A stretch of DNA of 45,530 nt from an uncultured Bacteroides sp. (GTDB lineage: Bacteria > Bacteroidota > Bacteroidia > Bacteroidales > Bacteroidaceae): contig CASFQC010000020.1 of the NCBI GenBank assembly GCA_949296415.1, positions 1 to 45,530 of the forward strand. Direction: 5' to 3'. Position numbers and translations under genes: made by a program. Under the pieces are notes generated by a model. It saw only the letters and a program-made list of their open reading frames with translations. It did no database searches and was not told the DNA's origin. Shown in pieces: positions 23,247 to 31,652 of this stretch. How positions within the stretch are numbered: position 1 is the stretch's first letter; every line of letters starts with the position of its first letter.

Positions 23247-23320
23247 GCCTCTTTAGCTCAGTTGGCCAGAGCACGTGATTTGTAATCTCGGGGTCGTTGG
23301 TTCGAATCCGACAAGAGGCT
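23247..23320 (+). tRNA. tRNA-Thr (anticodon TGT)
   Basis: A 74-nt cloverleaf: acceptor gcctctt pairs with aagaggc, D arm gctc/gagc, anticodon loop tttgtaa with anticodon TGT, T arm tcgttggttcgaatccgaca-like, discriminator T. CCA is not encoded. It reads ACA (and, by wobble, other ACN) codons. It starts 3 nt after the SRP RNA and has no promoter of its own. Confidence 0.95.
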
Positions 23321-23394
23321 CAAAACAAACCTCCATCTCACAGTGGGTAGTGTCGGACAAGAAACGGCATTATCCGCTTTTTTTTAGATTAGCA

Positions 23395-23441
23395 GACATA
23401 GCAAGAAGGTGGGGCAAAATGTCCCACCTTCTTGCTATGTC
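23395..23441. repeat. 19-bp perfect hairpin, not a typical terminator
   Basis: gacatagcaagaaggtggg (23395-23413) and its exact complement (23423-23441) with a gcaaaatgt loop; three more pairs are possible past a one-base bulge (gca/tgc). No T-run follows; instead an eight-T run lies just before it (23378-23385). It sits between tRNA-Thr and the convergent pepD gene. Confidence 0.7.
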
Positions 23442-23601
23442 CTGCACATGCATCAGTACAACGGATGCATATTTGCCCCCATATATAGACTTGCGATGTT
23501 TTCCCGATAGCGTTTCTTGCCGTGAGGGTTATCGGATATGAACGGAAAAATACTCCTGGAAAAACATCCTGAAGCTGTCCTACACAAAATCCAAAATTCT
23601 G

Positions 23602-25056
23602 CTATTCCGGTATGTTTTCCAACGTGTTCACCAAAAAGCTATAGAATTTTCCTACAGAAGGAATGTTGGCTCTTTCATCAGGAGAGTGAGGGGAGAGCAA
23701 AGTTGGACCGAAAGATATCATGTCCAATCCAGGATGGGAGGCACCTATAATGCCACACTCCAGTCCGGCATGAATGACTTTCACTTCAGGCTTATTGCCA
23801 AACAACTGTTCGTAGGACTGTATCATTGCGTGCAGGATAGGAGAGTTGACGTCAGGCTGCCATCCCGAATAAGCTCCGCTCAGTTCCACTTTCATTCCAG
23901 CCATGGCGAAGCAGGATATGAGACAGTCTGCCAGATAGTCCTTCATTGTTTCATTAGAGCTACGTGCCAATATGCATATGGTTGCCTTGCCTTCTCTAAT
24001 ATCTACTATCGCCAGGTTAGATGAAGTCTCTACAGTGTCGGGCACGGTAGGAATCATGCGCATTACTCCATCCTGACAAGCCATCAGCGCATCCACCAGA
24101 TTGTCTTGTATCTCTTGTGGTACCATGCTTGTCGGCATGTCGGTCTCTTCCATATACAGACAGATGTCATTCTCTATGGAAACATATTCAGAAATTAGCT
24201 GATTTTCGTACTCTTTGATGTAATCGTTAAGGTCGGCCATATCGTCAGGGTTGAAAAGCAGTGTGGCGTGTGCTTCTCGTGGTATGGCATTGCGCATGTT
24301 TCCGCCTTCGAAGTTTGCCAGACGGCAGTCAAACTCTATGAGCAGGTCGTGCACGATGCGTATGAGCTGTTTGTTGGCATTGGCCCGTCCTTGGTTGATT
24401 TCCAGTCCGGAGTGCCCTCCCCGTAGTCCTTTCAGAATGAGCTTGCGTGGCACCAGTCCCTCTGCGGCAGGCTCTTCCTTGTATTCCATAGTGGCAGTAA
24501 TGTCTACGCCTCCTGCGCAACCTATGTAAAGTTCCCCTTCCTGTTCGGAGTCAAGGTTCAGCAGGATTTTTCCTTTCAGCGTTCCGGGTTTCAATCCGAA
24601 TGCGCCATACATGCCGGTTTCTTCGTCACGTGTGATGAGGGCTTCCAAAGGTCCGTGTTTCACCTCCGTCGATTCAAGTACTGCCATGATGGCGGCTACC
24701 CCCAGCCCGTCATCAGCTCCCAGCGTAGTGCCGCGCGCTTTTACCCAATCGCCGTCAACATAGGTTTCTATAGGGTCTTTTGTGAAGTCATGTTCAATAT
24801 CGTTGTTCTTCTGCGGCACCATGTCCATATGTGCCTGTAGTATGACCCCCTTGCGCCTTTCCATACCGGGTGTGGCAGGTTTGCGTATGATGACATTGCC
24901 TGCTTCATCGGAAAATGATTCCAGGCCCAGTTTTTTGCCAAAATTGACAAGGTAATCGGTTATGGCTTCCATATGTCCCGACGGACGTGGAATGCGCGTA
25001 AGCGAATGGAAGTGTTTCCATACATTCTGCGGTGATAATTGTGCGATTGTAACCAT
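23602..25056 (-). CDS. pepD: Cytosolic dipeptidase PepD (M20 family)
   Basis: A 484-residue di-zinc aminoacyl-histidine dipeptidase (cytosol non-specific dipeptidase), with no signal peptide. Metal-site residues are visible: His 76 and Asp 78 in QAHMDMVPQ, Asp 115 in LGADDGLGVA, and the catalytic Glu 145 with Glu 146 in DEETGMYG. A lid domain with GLRGGHSGLEINQGRANAN follows at about 210-230. Length matches the family. It hydrolyses dipeptides in the cytoplasm, supporting peptide use as a nitrogen source. A TATATTTG element on the minus strand (25087-25080) lies about 25 nt before the start. Confidence 0.95.
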   Translation of the reverse strand: MVTIAQLSPQNVWKHFHSLTRIPRPSGHMEAITDYLVNFGKKLGLESFSDEAGNVIIRKPATPGMERRKGVILQAHMDMVPQKNNDIEHDFTKDPIETYVDGDWVKARGTTLGADDGLGVAAIMAVLESTEVKHGPLEALITRDEETGMYGAFGLKPGTLKGKILLNLDSEQEGELYIGCAGGVDITATMEYKEEPAAEGLVPRKLILKGLRGGHSGLEINQGRANANKQLIRIVHDLLIEFDCRLANFEGGNMRNAIPREAHATLLFNPDDMADLNDYIKEYENQLISEYVSIENDICLYMEETDMPTSMVPQEIQDNLVDALMACQDGVMRMIPTVPDTVETSSNLAIVDIREGKATICILARSSNETMKDYLADCLISCFAMAGMKVELSGAYSGWQPDVNSPILHAMIQSYEQLFGNKPEVKVIHAGLECGIIGASHPGLDMISFGPTLLSPHSPDERANIPSVGKFYSFLVNTLENIPE

Positions 25057-25141
25057 AATATTTATAATTAAGTTTCGGGCAAATATAGCATTTAATTGGC
25101 AATAGTGAGGACCTAAGGGATAGAAAAATACACGCCCTCAG

Positions 25142-25538
25142 CTATCTGACTTCAAATTCCGCGTTCAACTCTATCTTTTCTTTACCTGAATGAAAATGTT
25201 TTCTTATACTATATTTACCGCCTGACAAATGATAATATTTGCTCACAGGAAAACGGAAACAATACAACAATGGAGCTTTGTTCTTTCTAAAAGCATCATC
25301 TTCCCACGAGGAACCGGTAATCTTGCGCTCCGGATCAACCCATTCCTTCCCATTCCACCGATACATAAACCAGCTCCTGCCATACAGTAACGGAGTGGCA
25401 GTAGAATTTGCGACAAATACGTTAATCTCTTGTACATCCGTTCCGTAAACAGGATATTCCGTCCACATGGAAACAGGCTCGCCTTTATATCCGTTCGGCA
25501 ACGCCAGATAACATTGCAAATAGAACAATTTTTCTCAT
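25142..25538 (-). pseudogene. Frameshifted Ig-like lipoprotein
   Basis: An ATG at 25538, preceded by the strong site aaggagaact, opens a typical signal segment (MRKIVLFAMLSGVA) but reaches a stop after 17 codons. The shifted frame continues from about 25528 to 25142 with a complete small beta domain: ISTATPLL-like strands, RSWFMYRWNGKEWVDPER, YCFRFPVSKYYHLSGGKYSI and the end KEKIELNAEFEVR. This resembles the Ig-like domain of many Bacteroides lipoproteins. The shift falls within the signal peptide, near the expected lipobox. A genuine TTG start in the second frame is the alternative, but it would leave the protein without a signal. Confidence 0.6.
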
Positions 25539-25710
25539 TGCATAAGTTCTCCTTCTCACTATAAATTCTTACGTCCGAAAAAGCAATGTTCTGCCCACGC
25601 CTGCCAGCTTTAGATTTAAGAAGTAAAAAAACGGTTTCCCGTCACACATCTGTTTAGGAGAATAGTAGGGTAAAACGGAAGTATGGACTTTGAAGCCATA
25701 TAGGCTCTTG

Positions 25711-28473
25711 TCAATACCACTGGATATTGCTTTGCGTCTGGCTTCGTTTGTCCCACTTCAGGTCTTGCAACATGCTGGCATTGGCTCTGATGGTAAAGTT
25801 GTAGTATTTCCATCGCCCGAAGGGAGACAGGCTGGCACTCATACTGAAACAATGCAGGTCGCGGGTAATATTGAAAGTAGTCTGGGTTATTTCTTTTGCC
25901 TCAAAGTCATAACCTGTGTTGAAAGTGATGGCCCATTTATTTGATATTTTCACATTACCATTGATATTAAGGGCATTTAGACTGAACTTGTAAGGGTAGC
26001 GCATGGTATGCTTGTTGATGGGCTTTGATGTATCTTCGCTAATATTGAATCCTGTACTCAAGTTGATGGACCATGGCATTTTGAATACCTGATAACCGTC
26101 TTCGTCTATGTCGGCTTGCCGTTTCTCCTTTTTCTTAGGCAATCCGTCATTTCCTGTTTCGGTATCGGTAGTATTGGCTTCTCCATCTTTATCTTTTTCT
26201 TCTCCTTCAGCCTCTTCTTTTTCGCCAGTAAAGAAAGCTTTTATTTTTTTCCACGAATCGTTGTTCAAGGTATAACTGAATGACGTGCCATATCCTTGGA
26301 AGCGGCCGAAGCGGCCATATGACCATTCGGTACGGTTGCTGGGCACCACTCTGCCGTTCTCGTCAAAGGTATAAGCATAGGTAGCGAAGGTGGAGCTCAT
26401 ACTGAAGGTGTAATTCTTTGACAATTTCATACGCAGATTCAGGTTCAGGTTACTCCACGGGCGTACTTTGGCTGCCGTGTTATACGACAGGCTGGCTCCC
26501 AATTCGTCAATGAGACTTATTTTGCGTATGGAATCATTCCTGTCCTTATACTTCATCTCTATGTTATTGGACAGGCTGAATGAAATACTTCCTGATTTGC
26601 CTTGTCCGGGAGGACTGAACGCTTGCCCTGCATAAGGTGAATACGAGACGGTGTCTTGCGGCATTCCGTTTCTATCTGTACGTACATAAGATTCCCAATA
26701 GCCATATCTGGCCGCTCCAAAGTCGGGCGACATACTATAGCTTATACTGGGAGTGATGACATGGCGTATCTGTATTTCTTTTTTAGGGAATATAATAGGC
26801 TTGTACATAGCGTATATTTTAGTGTTGGCACTGACGCTTCCGCTGTAGTTATATACGCGGTGGAAACCATAGATAGTGTCGGTATTTACGGCCCGTTGGG
26901 CGTTCTGATCCCAGTCTTGCATTATCTTGCGTGTGTACCAGCGCTCGGTATAGTTGAAACTCGGCGTCACGTTGAAGTATTTGAAAAGAGTAAATGTCGC
27001 GCTGACAGGAATTTCATGCTGCATGCCGTTTTCCCAGTCCTTTATGAGGTTCGATTTGAACAGCAGGTTGTCTTTGGTCTGTATGCTGTTTTTCAGTCGT
27101 CCTGTATATCGTAATGATATTTTTTCATACCAGCGTTCATCCCCCACTGCTTGTTTGCGCTTGAATGGGTATATGGTGGTAAGCGATATGTTCATATCCG
27201 GTAAGGTGACATTCACCGATGAGTCACGCATGGTTTGGGCGATATTCATGGTGGCCGATATCGTAAGCTTTTTATCAAAAAAACTGCGCGAATAGCTTAT
27301 GGATGATGTCTTGGTGTTCTGTGCCATGGCTTGCGCGTTATACAGATTGCCTATGTTGGTGCGTTCGTAACTGCTGGTCGCAAAGTTCACGCTGGCCGAG
27401 AACGACTGGTTCGGGTTGGCTTTGGGATCCTGGCGGTGGGACCATACCAGTTTGAAGTCCTTTGCCACCGAGTAGTCGGGCAACCCTTTATCTCCCGTCT
27501 TTGTCACCTGGTAGCTGAACTGCAACAGTCCGGAGTATTTGTAGCGTTTCACGTAATTGGTTTCCGCATTCAAGGCCCAAGAACCTTTGGTGAAGATGTC
27601 ACCCTGCAGTTTCAGGTCCATCTTGTCGCTTATGGCGAAATAATATCCTCCGTTAGTCAGTCCGAAACCCCGGCTTGAGTCATCCATGTACGAGGGCATA
27701 AGGAATCCCGATGAATAGCTGCTGGAAAAGGGGAAAAAGAAAAAGGGTACGGCCAAAGGCAACGGCACATCTTCCACCACCAGATAGGCGGGTCCCGTCA
27801 CCACATTCTTTTTAGGACGCACCTTGGCATAATTCATCTTGAGGTAGAAATGCGGGTGCTCATGGTTATCACATGTAGTGTACATGCCTGTCCGCATATA
27901 GAACTCGTTGTCTGTTCCCTTTTTGGCATTGTTACCCGTGACATAGCCTTCACCTTGTTGACTCACTACGTTACTTATCAATCCTTTCTTACTTTTGAAA
28001 TTGTAACGTATGGTATTTGTCTCGTAGGGTGTGTCCCCATCTTTAAATACAGGCATGCCTTCCAGATTGCCCAATGAATCTTCCACGCCATGTGCATACA
28101 CGGTGCTGCTGTCCATGTTCATGGTAATGACTTCTGCTGTCAGTTCAATTGGCTTAGGTTGCTGATAGGTCACTTTGGCCTCACCATACAGATGTGCATA
28201 TCCGCTTTGGGTAAATACGATGGAATCTTTGGCTTCATATACCACCGGGGCTTCCAATGGTTGTTTTTTAGGACCAGCGGAATCTCTGCCCAATGTGTCA
28301 CCCGGCATTACGGACAATGAGTCATTGCTCAGCGTGTCGTTTTGCTGATGCAACGCACTTATGCTTTCCGGTGTAGGTTGGACGCGTCCCCTTCGGCGTT
28401 GCGAGGCTGCATTGCCGGCTACTAGCAGCATAATGAAGAGTATGATTAGCGATGTGTATGTATTCTGTTTCAA
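25711..28473 (-). CDS. LptD-like LPS-assembly outer-membrane protein
   Basis: A 920-residue protein with a signal peptide (LIILFIMLLVAGNAAS). Residues ~75-230 form a periplasmic OstA/LptA-like jelly roll (IVFTQSGYAHLYGEAKVTYQ; ELTAEVITMNMDSSTVYAHG; YETNTIRYNFKSKKGLI). The rest is a beta-barrel rich in aromatic, alternating strands (FPFSSSYSSGFLMPSY, GGYYFAISDKMDLKLQGDIF). A charged low-complexity stretch of mostly E, K and D near 750-790 is probably an external loop. In the pathway LptD inserts LPS into the outer leaflet; the Bacteroidetes version is diverged. It follows the GT39 and HD genes on the same strand after 130 bp. Confidence 0.88.
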   Translation of the reverse strand: MKQNTYTSLIILFIMLLVAGNAASQRRRGRVQPTPESISALHQQNDTLSNDSLSVMPGDTLGRDSAGPKKQPLEAPVVYEAKDSIVFTQSGYAHLYGEAKVTYQQPKPIELTAEVITMNMDSSTVYAHGVEDSLGNLEGMPVFKDGDTPYETNTIRYNFKSKKGLISNVVSQQGEGYVTGNNAKKGTDNEFYMRTGMYTTCDNHEHPHFYLKMNYAKVRPKKNVVTGPAYLVVEDVPLPLAVPFFFFPFSSSYSSGFLMPSYMDDSSRGFGLTNGGYYFAISDKMDLKLQGDIFTKGSWALNAETNYVKRYKYSGLLQFSYQVTKTGDKGLPDYSVAKDFKLVWSHRQDPKANPNQSFSASVNFATSSYERTNIGNLYNAQAMAQNTKTSSISYSRSFFDKKLTISATMNIAQTMRDSSVNVTLPDMNISLTTIYPFKRKQAVGDERWYEKISLRYTGRLKNSIQTKDNLLFKSNLIKDWENGMQHEIPVSATFTLFKYFNVTPSFNYTERWYTRKIMQDWDQNAQRAVNTDTIYGFHRVYNYSGSVSANTKIYAMYKPIIFPKKEIQIRHVITPSISYSMSPDFGAARYGYWESYVRTDRNGMPQDTVSYSPYAGQAFSPPGQGKSGSISFSLSNNIEMKYKDRNDSIRKISLIDELGASLSYNTAAKVRPWSNLNLNLRMKLSKNYTFSMSSTFATYAYTFDENGRVVPSNRTEWSYGRFGRFQGYGTSFSYTLNNDSWKKIKAFFTGEKEEAEGEEKDKDGEANTTDTETGNDGLPKKKEKRQADIDEDGYQVFKMPWSINLSTGFNISEDTSKPINKHTMRYPYKFSLNALNINGNVKISNKWAITFNTGYDFEAKEITQTTFNITRDLHCFSMSASLSPFGRWKYYNFTIRANASMLQDLKWDKRSQTQSNIQWY

Positions 28474-28603
28474 TGAGAGTCAGGAGCTATGTTGTATTCC
28501 GGGGGGCAAAAGTAAGTATTTTATGTGGATAAATTCTGTTTTTAAATACTTTTTAGAGCCTGTTTGATTTTTACTCAAGACCGAATGCCTGTTTTTAGTA
28601 TAC

Positions 28604-29152
28604 TTACAGAAACAGTTCGCACCAGTGGTCAAACCGCTTTACGCCGTCTTCACCGTAACGTTCCAGGCTTTTGCGTGCCTTCTCCACAGTCTTTTCCCTG
28701 TCCAAATGGGTCTTTGAATAAAATTTGTCGGCAAAGCACACTACCTGTTCCTCTATACTTACCGGTATCATGTCACGGTGTGGAACGGGCAGATTATCGG
28801 CTTCTATATGTTTTAGTGACAGTCCAGCTCCAGTATGACGCTCACATACCAAAGCATGGCGGGGAAATCCTTCCGCGCGCATTAAGTCGGCACCCAAGTA
28901 ACCGTGACAAATATAGGGCTTGTCGCCGAAACATTGTATATCGGGGGCGTTGGTCTTGAAGATGCCAATGTCGTGCAACATGGCCGCCTCGTATAGGAAC
29001 TGCTCGTCAAGCCCCAGCTCCGGATGTCGTGCGGCTATCCACAGGGCTTTGTCACTCACCTGACGACTGTGTATGGTCAGAATCCGTTTTAACTCGTTGT
29101 CTTCAGGATAATATTTGTCTATCAGTTTAAGTGGCGATGATATAGGGCTCAT
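28604..29152 (-). CDS. HD-domain protein
   Basis: A 182-residue protein of the HD phosphohydrolase superfamily. Metal ligands are His 28 (IHSRQVSDKAL) and His 60-Asp 61 in EAAMLHDIGIF, with further histidines in YICHGYLGADL and CERHTGAGLS and the late Asp in CFADKFYSK. This single-domain type acts on nucleotides or phosphate esters in general; the substrate is not readable. The ATG overlaps the stop of the GT39 gene by 4 nt (ATGA), so translation is probably coupled. Confidence 0.85.
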   Translation of the reverse strand: MSPISSPLKLIDKYYPEDNELKRILTIHSRQVSDKALWIAARHPELGLDEQFLYEAAMLHDIGIFKTNAPDIQCFGDKPYICHGYLGADLMRAEGFPRHALVCERHTGAGLSLKHIEADNLPVPHRDMIPVSIEEQVVCFADKFYSKTHLDREKTVEKARKSLERYGEDGVKRFDHWCELFL

Positions 29153-30885
29153 TTTTTTTCGAATTTGTATATCAATATGTTGGCACGCAAGTCGCAGCTG
29201 CGGTAAGGGGTGGTATATACTTCGGTCAGCCGGTATGTCGGGCTGTAGTGCTGCAGGAATCCGTCCTTAACCTTGGCCGACAGCACCACATAACCGGTTC
29301 CTGTCGGCTCTTCCAGCGAAAAGTTGCGCATGCGGTCATTCAGATAATAATTGGCGCAATAGAAACGTATGAGCCGGTCTGTGTACGAATATATGGGACC
29401 GTCGGGCACATACCCTGCAAAGCATTCGGCCAGTTTCTTGTCTGATTTTACTGAGAGCACTGTAGGCTGGTACACTCCGTCAAGTGCCATGAATATGCAC
29501 AGCATACATACGGCCACGCCTCCCAACAGGCGGGTTGCCGAAGTTTTCCGCCATACTGCTACTATACTCCATGCAGCGGCTATCACAGGCAAAAGAACAA
29601 TCAGCCATTCCGAAAAGGAGAACGAGGTGTCACGCAGTGCGTGCATGAAAGCCACATTCTCCGCCGCGTGCCGTCCGTTTCCCCACAGGCTTTCGGGTAT
29701 GAGGTCAAGCCGTACCAGTGCGAAAACCAACGTCAGCACGATTCCCAGTGTGGCGAATAGCCAGGCCGATATGCGGAATGTTCTGGTATCGCGACCGGTT
29801 TCTGTTAAAAGATATTGTGCCAGCAGCATGGCCATGAACGGATAAATGGGAAGCAGGTAGACGCTACGCTTGCTCTCTGGAATGCAGTAGAATATGAATA
29901 TGAACAATATCACTACCCAAGCGAAAAGTTGCAAAGGGGGCTGCGAACGGAAACGGCACCATGCGTGACGCAGGCACTCCTTCCATGATTCTCCTGCCGA
30001 CCTCAAGTGTATTTTTTTCCATTTCAATCCAAAAAGCGAGATAATCAGCACCAGCGTCCAAGGTATCCATCCCCAGATGATGGTGAGGAAGTTATACCAT
30101 AAAGGATTGTGGTGTGAAGGGTAAGACATTTTATTGAAGAAACGCCCGGTGTTCTCCTCCAGCATGAGATTCATAAAGGCATCCCCACCCTGGCGGTAAG
30201 CAGCCCAGAACCATAAGGCAAGTGGAACCAGTGTCAGCAATCCTATACCCAACAGTGAGAAGAAAGTGGAAGCCAGCCTGCGTCCACGCAGTAGCTGGTA
30301 GATGCCTATGCACACACAGGGGAAGATGGAGCCTACAGGACCTTTGGTCAGCGTGGCACACGCCATAAGTACGACAGCTACCCAAGGTACGCCGTGGCAA
30401 CCTTTCTCGTCCCAACGAAACAGCAGACAAAGAGACATTACAATGAACGACACTTGCAGCATGTCCAGACGGCAGGCTACGGCAGCCCGGTGTACTTCAA
30501 ATGACGTAAGGAGCAACACGGCGGAAAGCAAGGCTGTAGCGGTGTCTTTCCGCTTTGCCACAAACCGGAAGAATACCAGTTGCATGGCAAGGAAAGCGGC
30601 GGCCGACGGAAAACGTGCCGTATATTCGCTGACCTCTCCCCCGAAAAGCCAGGACACGGCAGCAATGCACCAATACAGGAAGGGTGGCTTATAGGCAATG
30701 TCCGCCCCATAGTTTACAGGCAGAATCCAATTGCCGCTTTGCAGCATCGATACAGCCACTATGGCCTCGCGCGGTTCCCCTTTGGAGTAAAATATGGTTT
30801 CGCCCAAAAAAGGAAGGACGGCCAGTGCGCTCACTGCGGCTACCAGCCAGAATGTCTTTTCTCTGTTCCAAGTCATGTCTTTCAT
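29149..30885 (-). CDS. GT39/ArnT-type integral-membrane glycosyltransferase
   Basis: The start MKDMTWNREK at 30885 is preferred over 30942, as it puts the first helix at the usual distance. A 578-residue protein with about 11-12 hydrophobic segments. The first periplasmic loop carries GEPREAIVAVSML and ADIAYKPPFLYWCIA, the signature of ArnT/PMT-family enzymes that transfer sugars from polyprenyl phosphate to lipid A or proteins. A soluble C-terminal periplasmic part follows. It is transcribed with the HD gene and upstream of the LptD-like gene, and diverges from a GtrA flippase-like gene, all pointing to envelope glycan modification. Confidence 0.88.
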   Translation of the reverse strand: MKDMTWNREKTFWLVAAVSALAVLPFLGETIFYSKGEPREAIVAVSMLQSGNWILPVNYGADIAYKPPFLYWCIAAVSWLFGGEVSEYTARFPSAAAFLAMQLVFFRFVAKRKDTATALLSAVLLLTSFEVHRAAVACRLDMLQVSFIVMSLCLLFRWDEKGCHGVPWVAVVLMACATLTKGPVGSIFPCVCIGIYQLLRGRRLASTFFSLLGIGLLTLVPLALWFWAAYRQGGDAFMNLMLEENTGRFFNKMSYPSHHNPLWYNFLTIIWGWIPWTLVLIISLFGLKWKKIHLRSAGESWKECLRHAWCRFRSQPPLQLFAWVVILFIFIFYCIPESKRSVYLLPIYPFMAMLLAQYLLTETGRDTRTFRISAWLFATLGIVLTLVFALVRLDLIPESLWGNGRHAAENVAFMHALRDTSFSFSEWLIVLLPVIAAAWSIVAVWRKTSATRLLGGVAVCMLCIFMALDGVYQPTVLSVKSDKKLAECFAGYVPDGPIYSYTDRLIRFYCANYYLNDRMRNFSLEEPTGTGYVVLSAKVKDGFLQHYSPTYRLTEVYTTPYRSCDLRANILIYKFEKK

Positions 30886-30994
30886 AGAAAAACTTATGTG
30901 AGTCAGTTTTTGCGGGCAAAAGTACGAATTATTCTGCAACAATGTCTACTTTTGCACGAAATACTAACCGTCATCCGCCAAACCCATCCCATCT
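30886..30994. promoter_or_regulatory. Divergent promoter region, GT39 and GtrA
   Basis: TACTTTTG occurs on both strands: plus at 30947-30954 (41 nt before the GtrA gene) and minus at 30924-30917 (32 nt before the GT39 gene). The two -7 elements lie 22 bp apart, so the polymerases would compete. Matching -33 boxes are not clear. Confidence 0.5.
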
Positions 30995-31405
30995 ATGCTT
31001 CCCTGTCGCCAGTTTCTCCGTTTTGCCTTGGTGGGCGTTATAGCCACGGCTATCCATTATGGCTTTTATCTTCTGCTGCAGACCTGCATCAATGTCAATG
31101 CAGCCTACACCGTAGGCTATGCCCTCAGTTTTGTGGCCAACTTCTACCTTACGGCATGGTTCACCTTCCACAGCCGTCCGTCGTGGAGGAAAGCTGCTGG
31201 ATTTGCCGGAGCGCATACCGCCAATTACTTTCTTCATATGCTGTTACTCAACGTCTTCCTTTGGGCTGGTATCTCTAAAGTTTATGCGCCCGTGCCCGTG
31301 TATGCCATAGCTGTGCCTGTGAATTTTCTGCTGGTGCGGTTCGTGTTCAGACATGGACAACGGGAACCGACAAGGAGAAACGGGCATACGAAAGACTACA
31401 AGTGA
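30995..31405 (+). CDS. GtrA-family membrane protein
   Basis: A 136-residue protein with four membrane helices: FLRFALVGVIATAIHYGFYL, AAYTVGYALSFVANFYLTAW, AGAHTANYFLHMLLLNVFLW and PVYAIAVPVNFLLVRFVFRH. The F-x-R-F-x-x-V-G start and FxxNFxxxRxxVF end fit GtrA, proteins that help move or deliver polyprenyl-linked sugars across the membrane for polysaccharide or protein glycosylation. It is divergent from, and probably works with, the GT39 enzyme. The DNA from 31406 to 31652 holds no gene. Confidence 0.85.
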   Translation: MLPCRQFLRFALVGVIATAIHYGFYLLLQTCINVNAAYTVGYALSFVANFYLTAWFTFHSRPSWRKAAGFAGAHTANYFLHMLLLNVFLWAGISKVYAPVPVYAIAVPVNFLLVRFVFRHGQREPTRRNGHTKDYK

Positions 31406-31652
31406 GCTGGTCTTGCCCGGTAGAACTTCCCGACGGTGAAGGACGAACCACCCGCCATATGGAAGGAACAACAGGAACTTGCGGAGCGTTCTCCTCTGCT
31501 GTTCCTCTTTGAATATGTTTCAGGCGTAGTGGCCCGGGTTATAAATGAGAAGCCGCATCGTTAGCCCAAATCCGCATCTTAGCCGTGTCGGTCATTTCAT
31601 AGCGGATGTAGAACGAGATTCTTTCAATGAGCTTTCTCATAACGCCTCAAAA

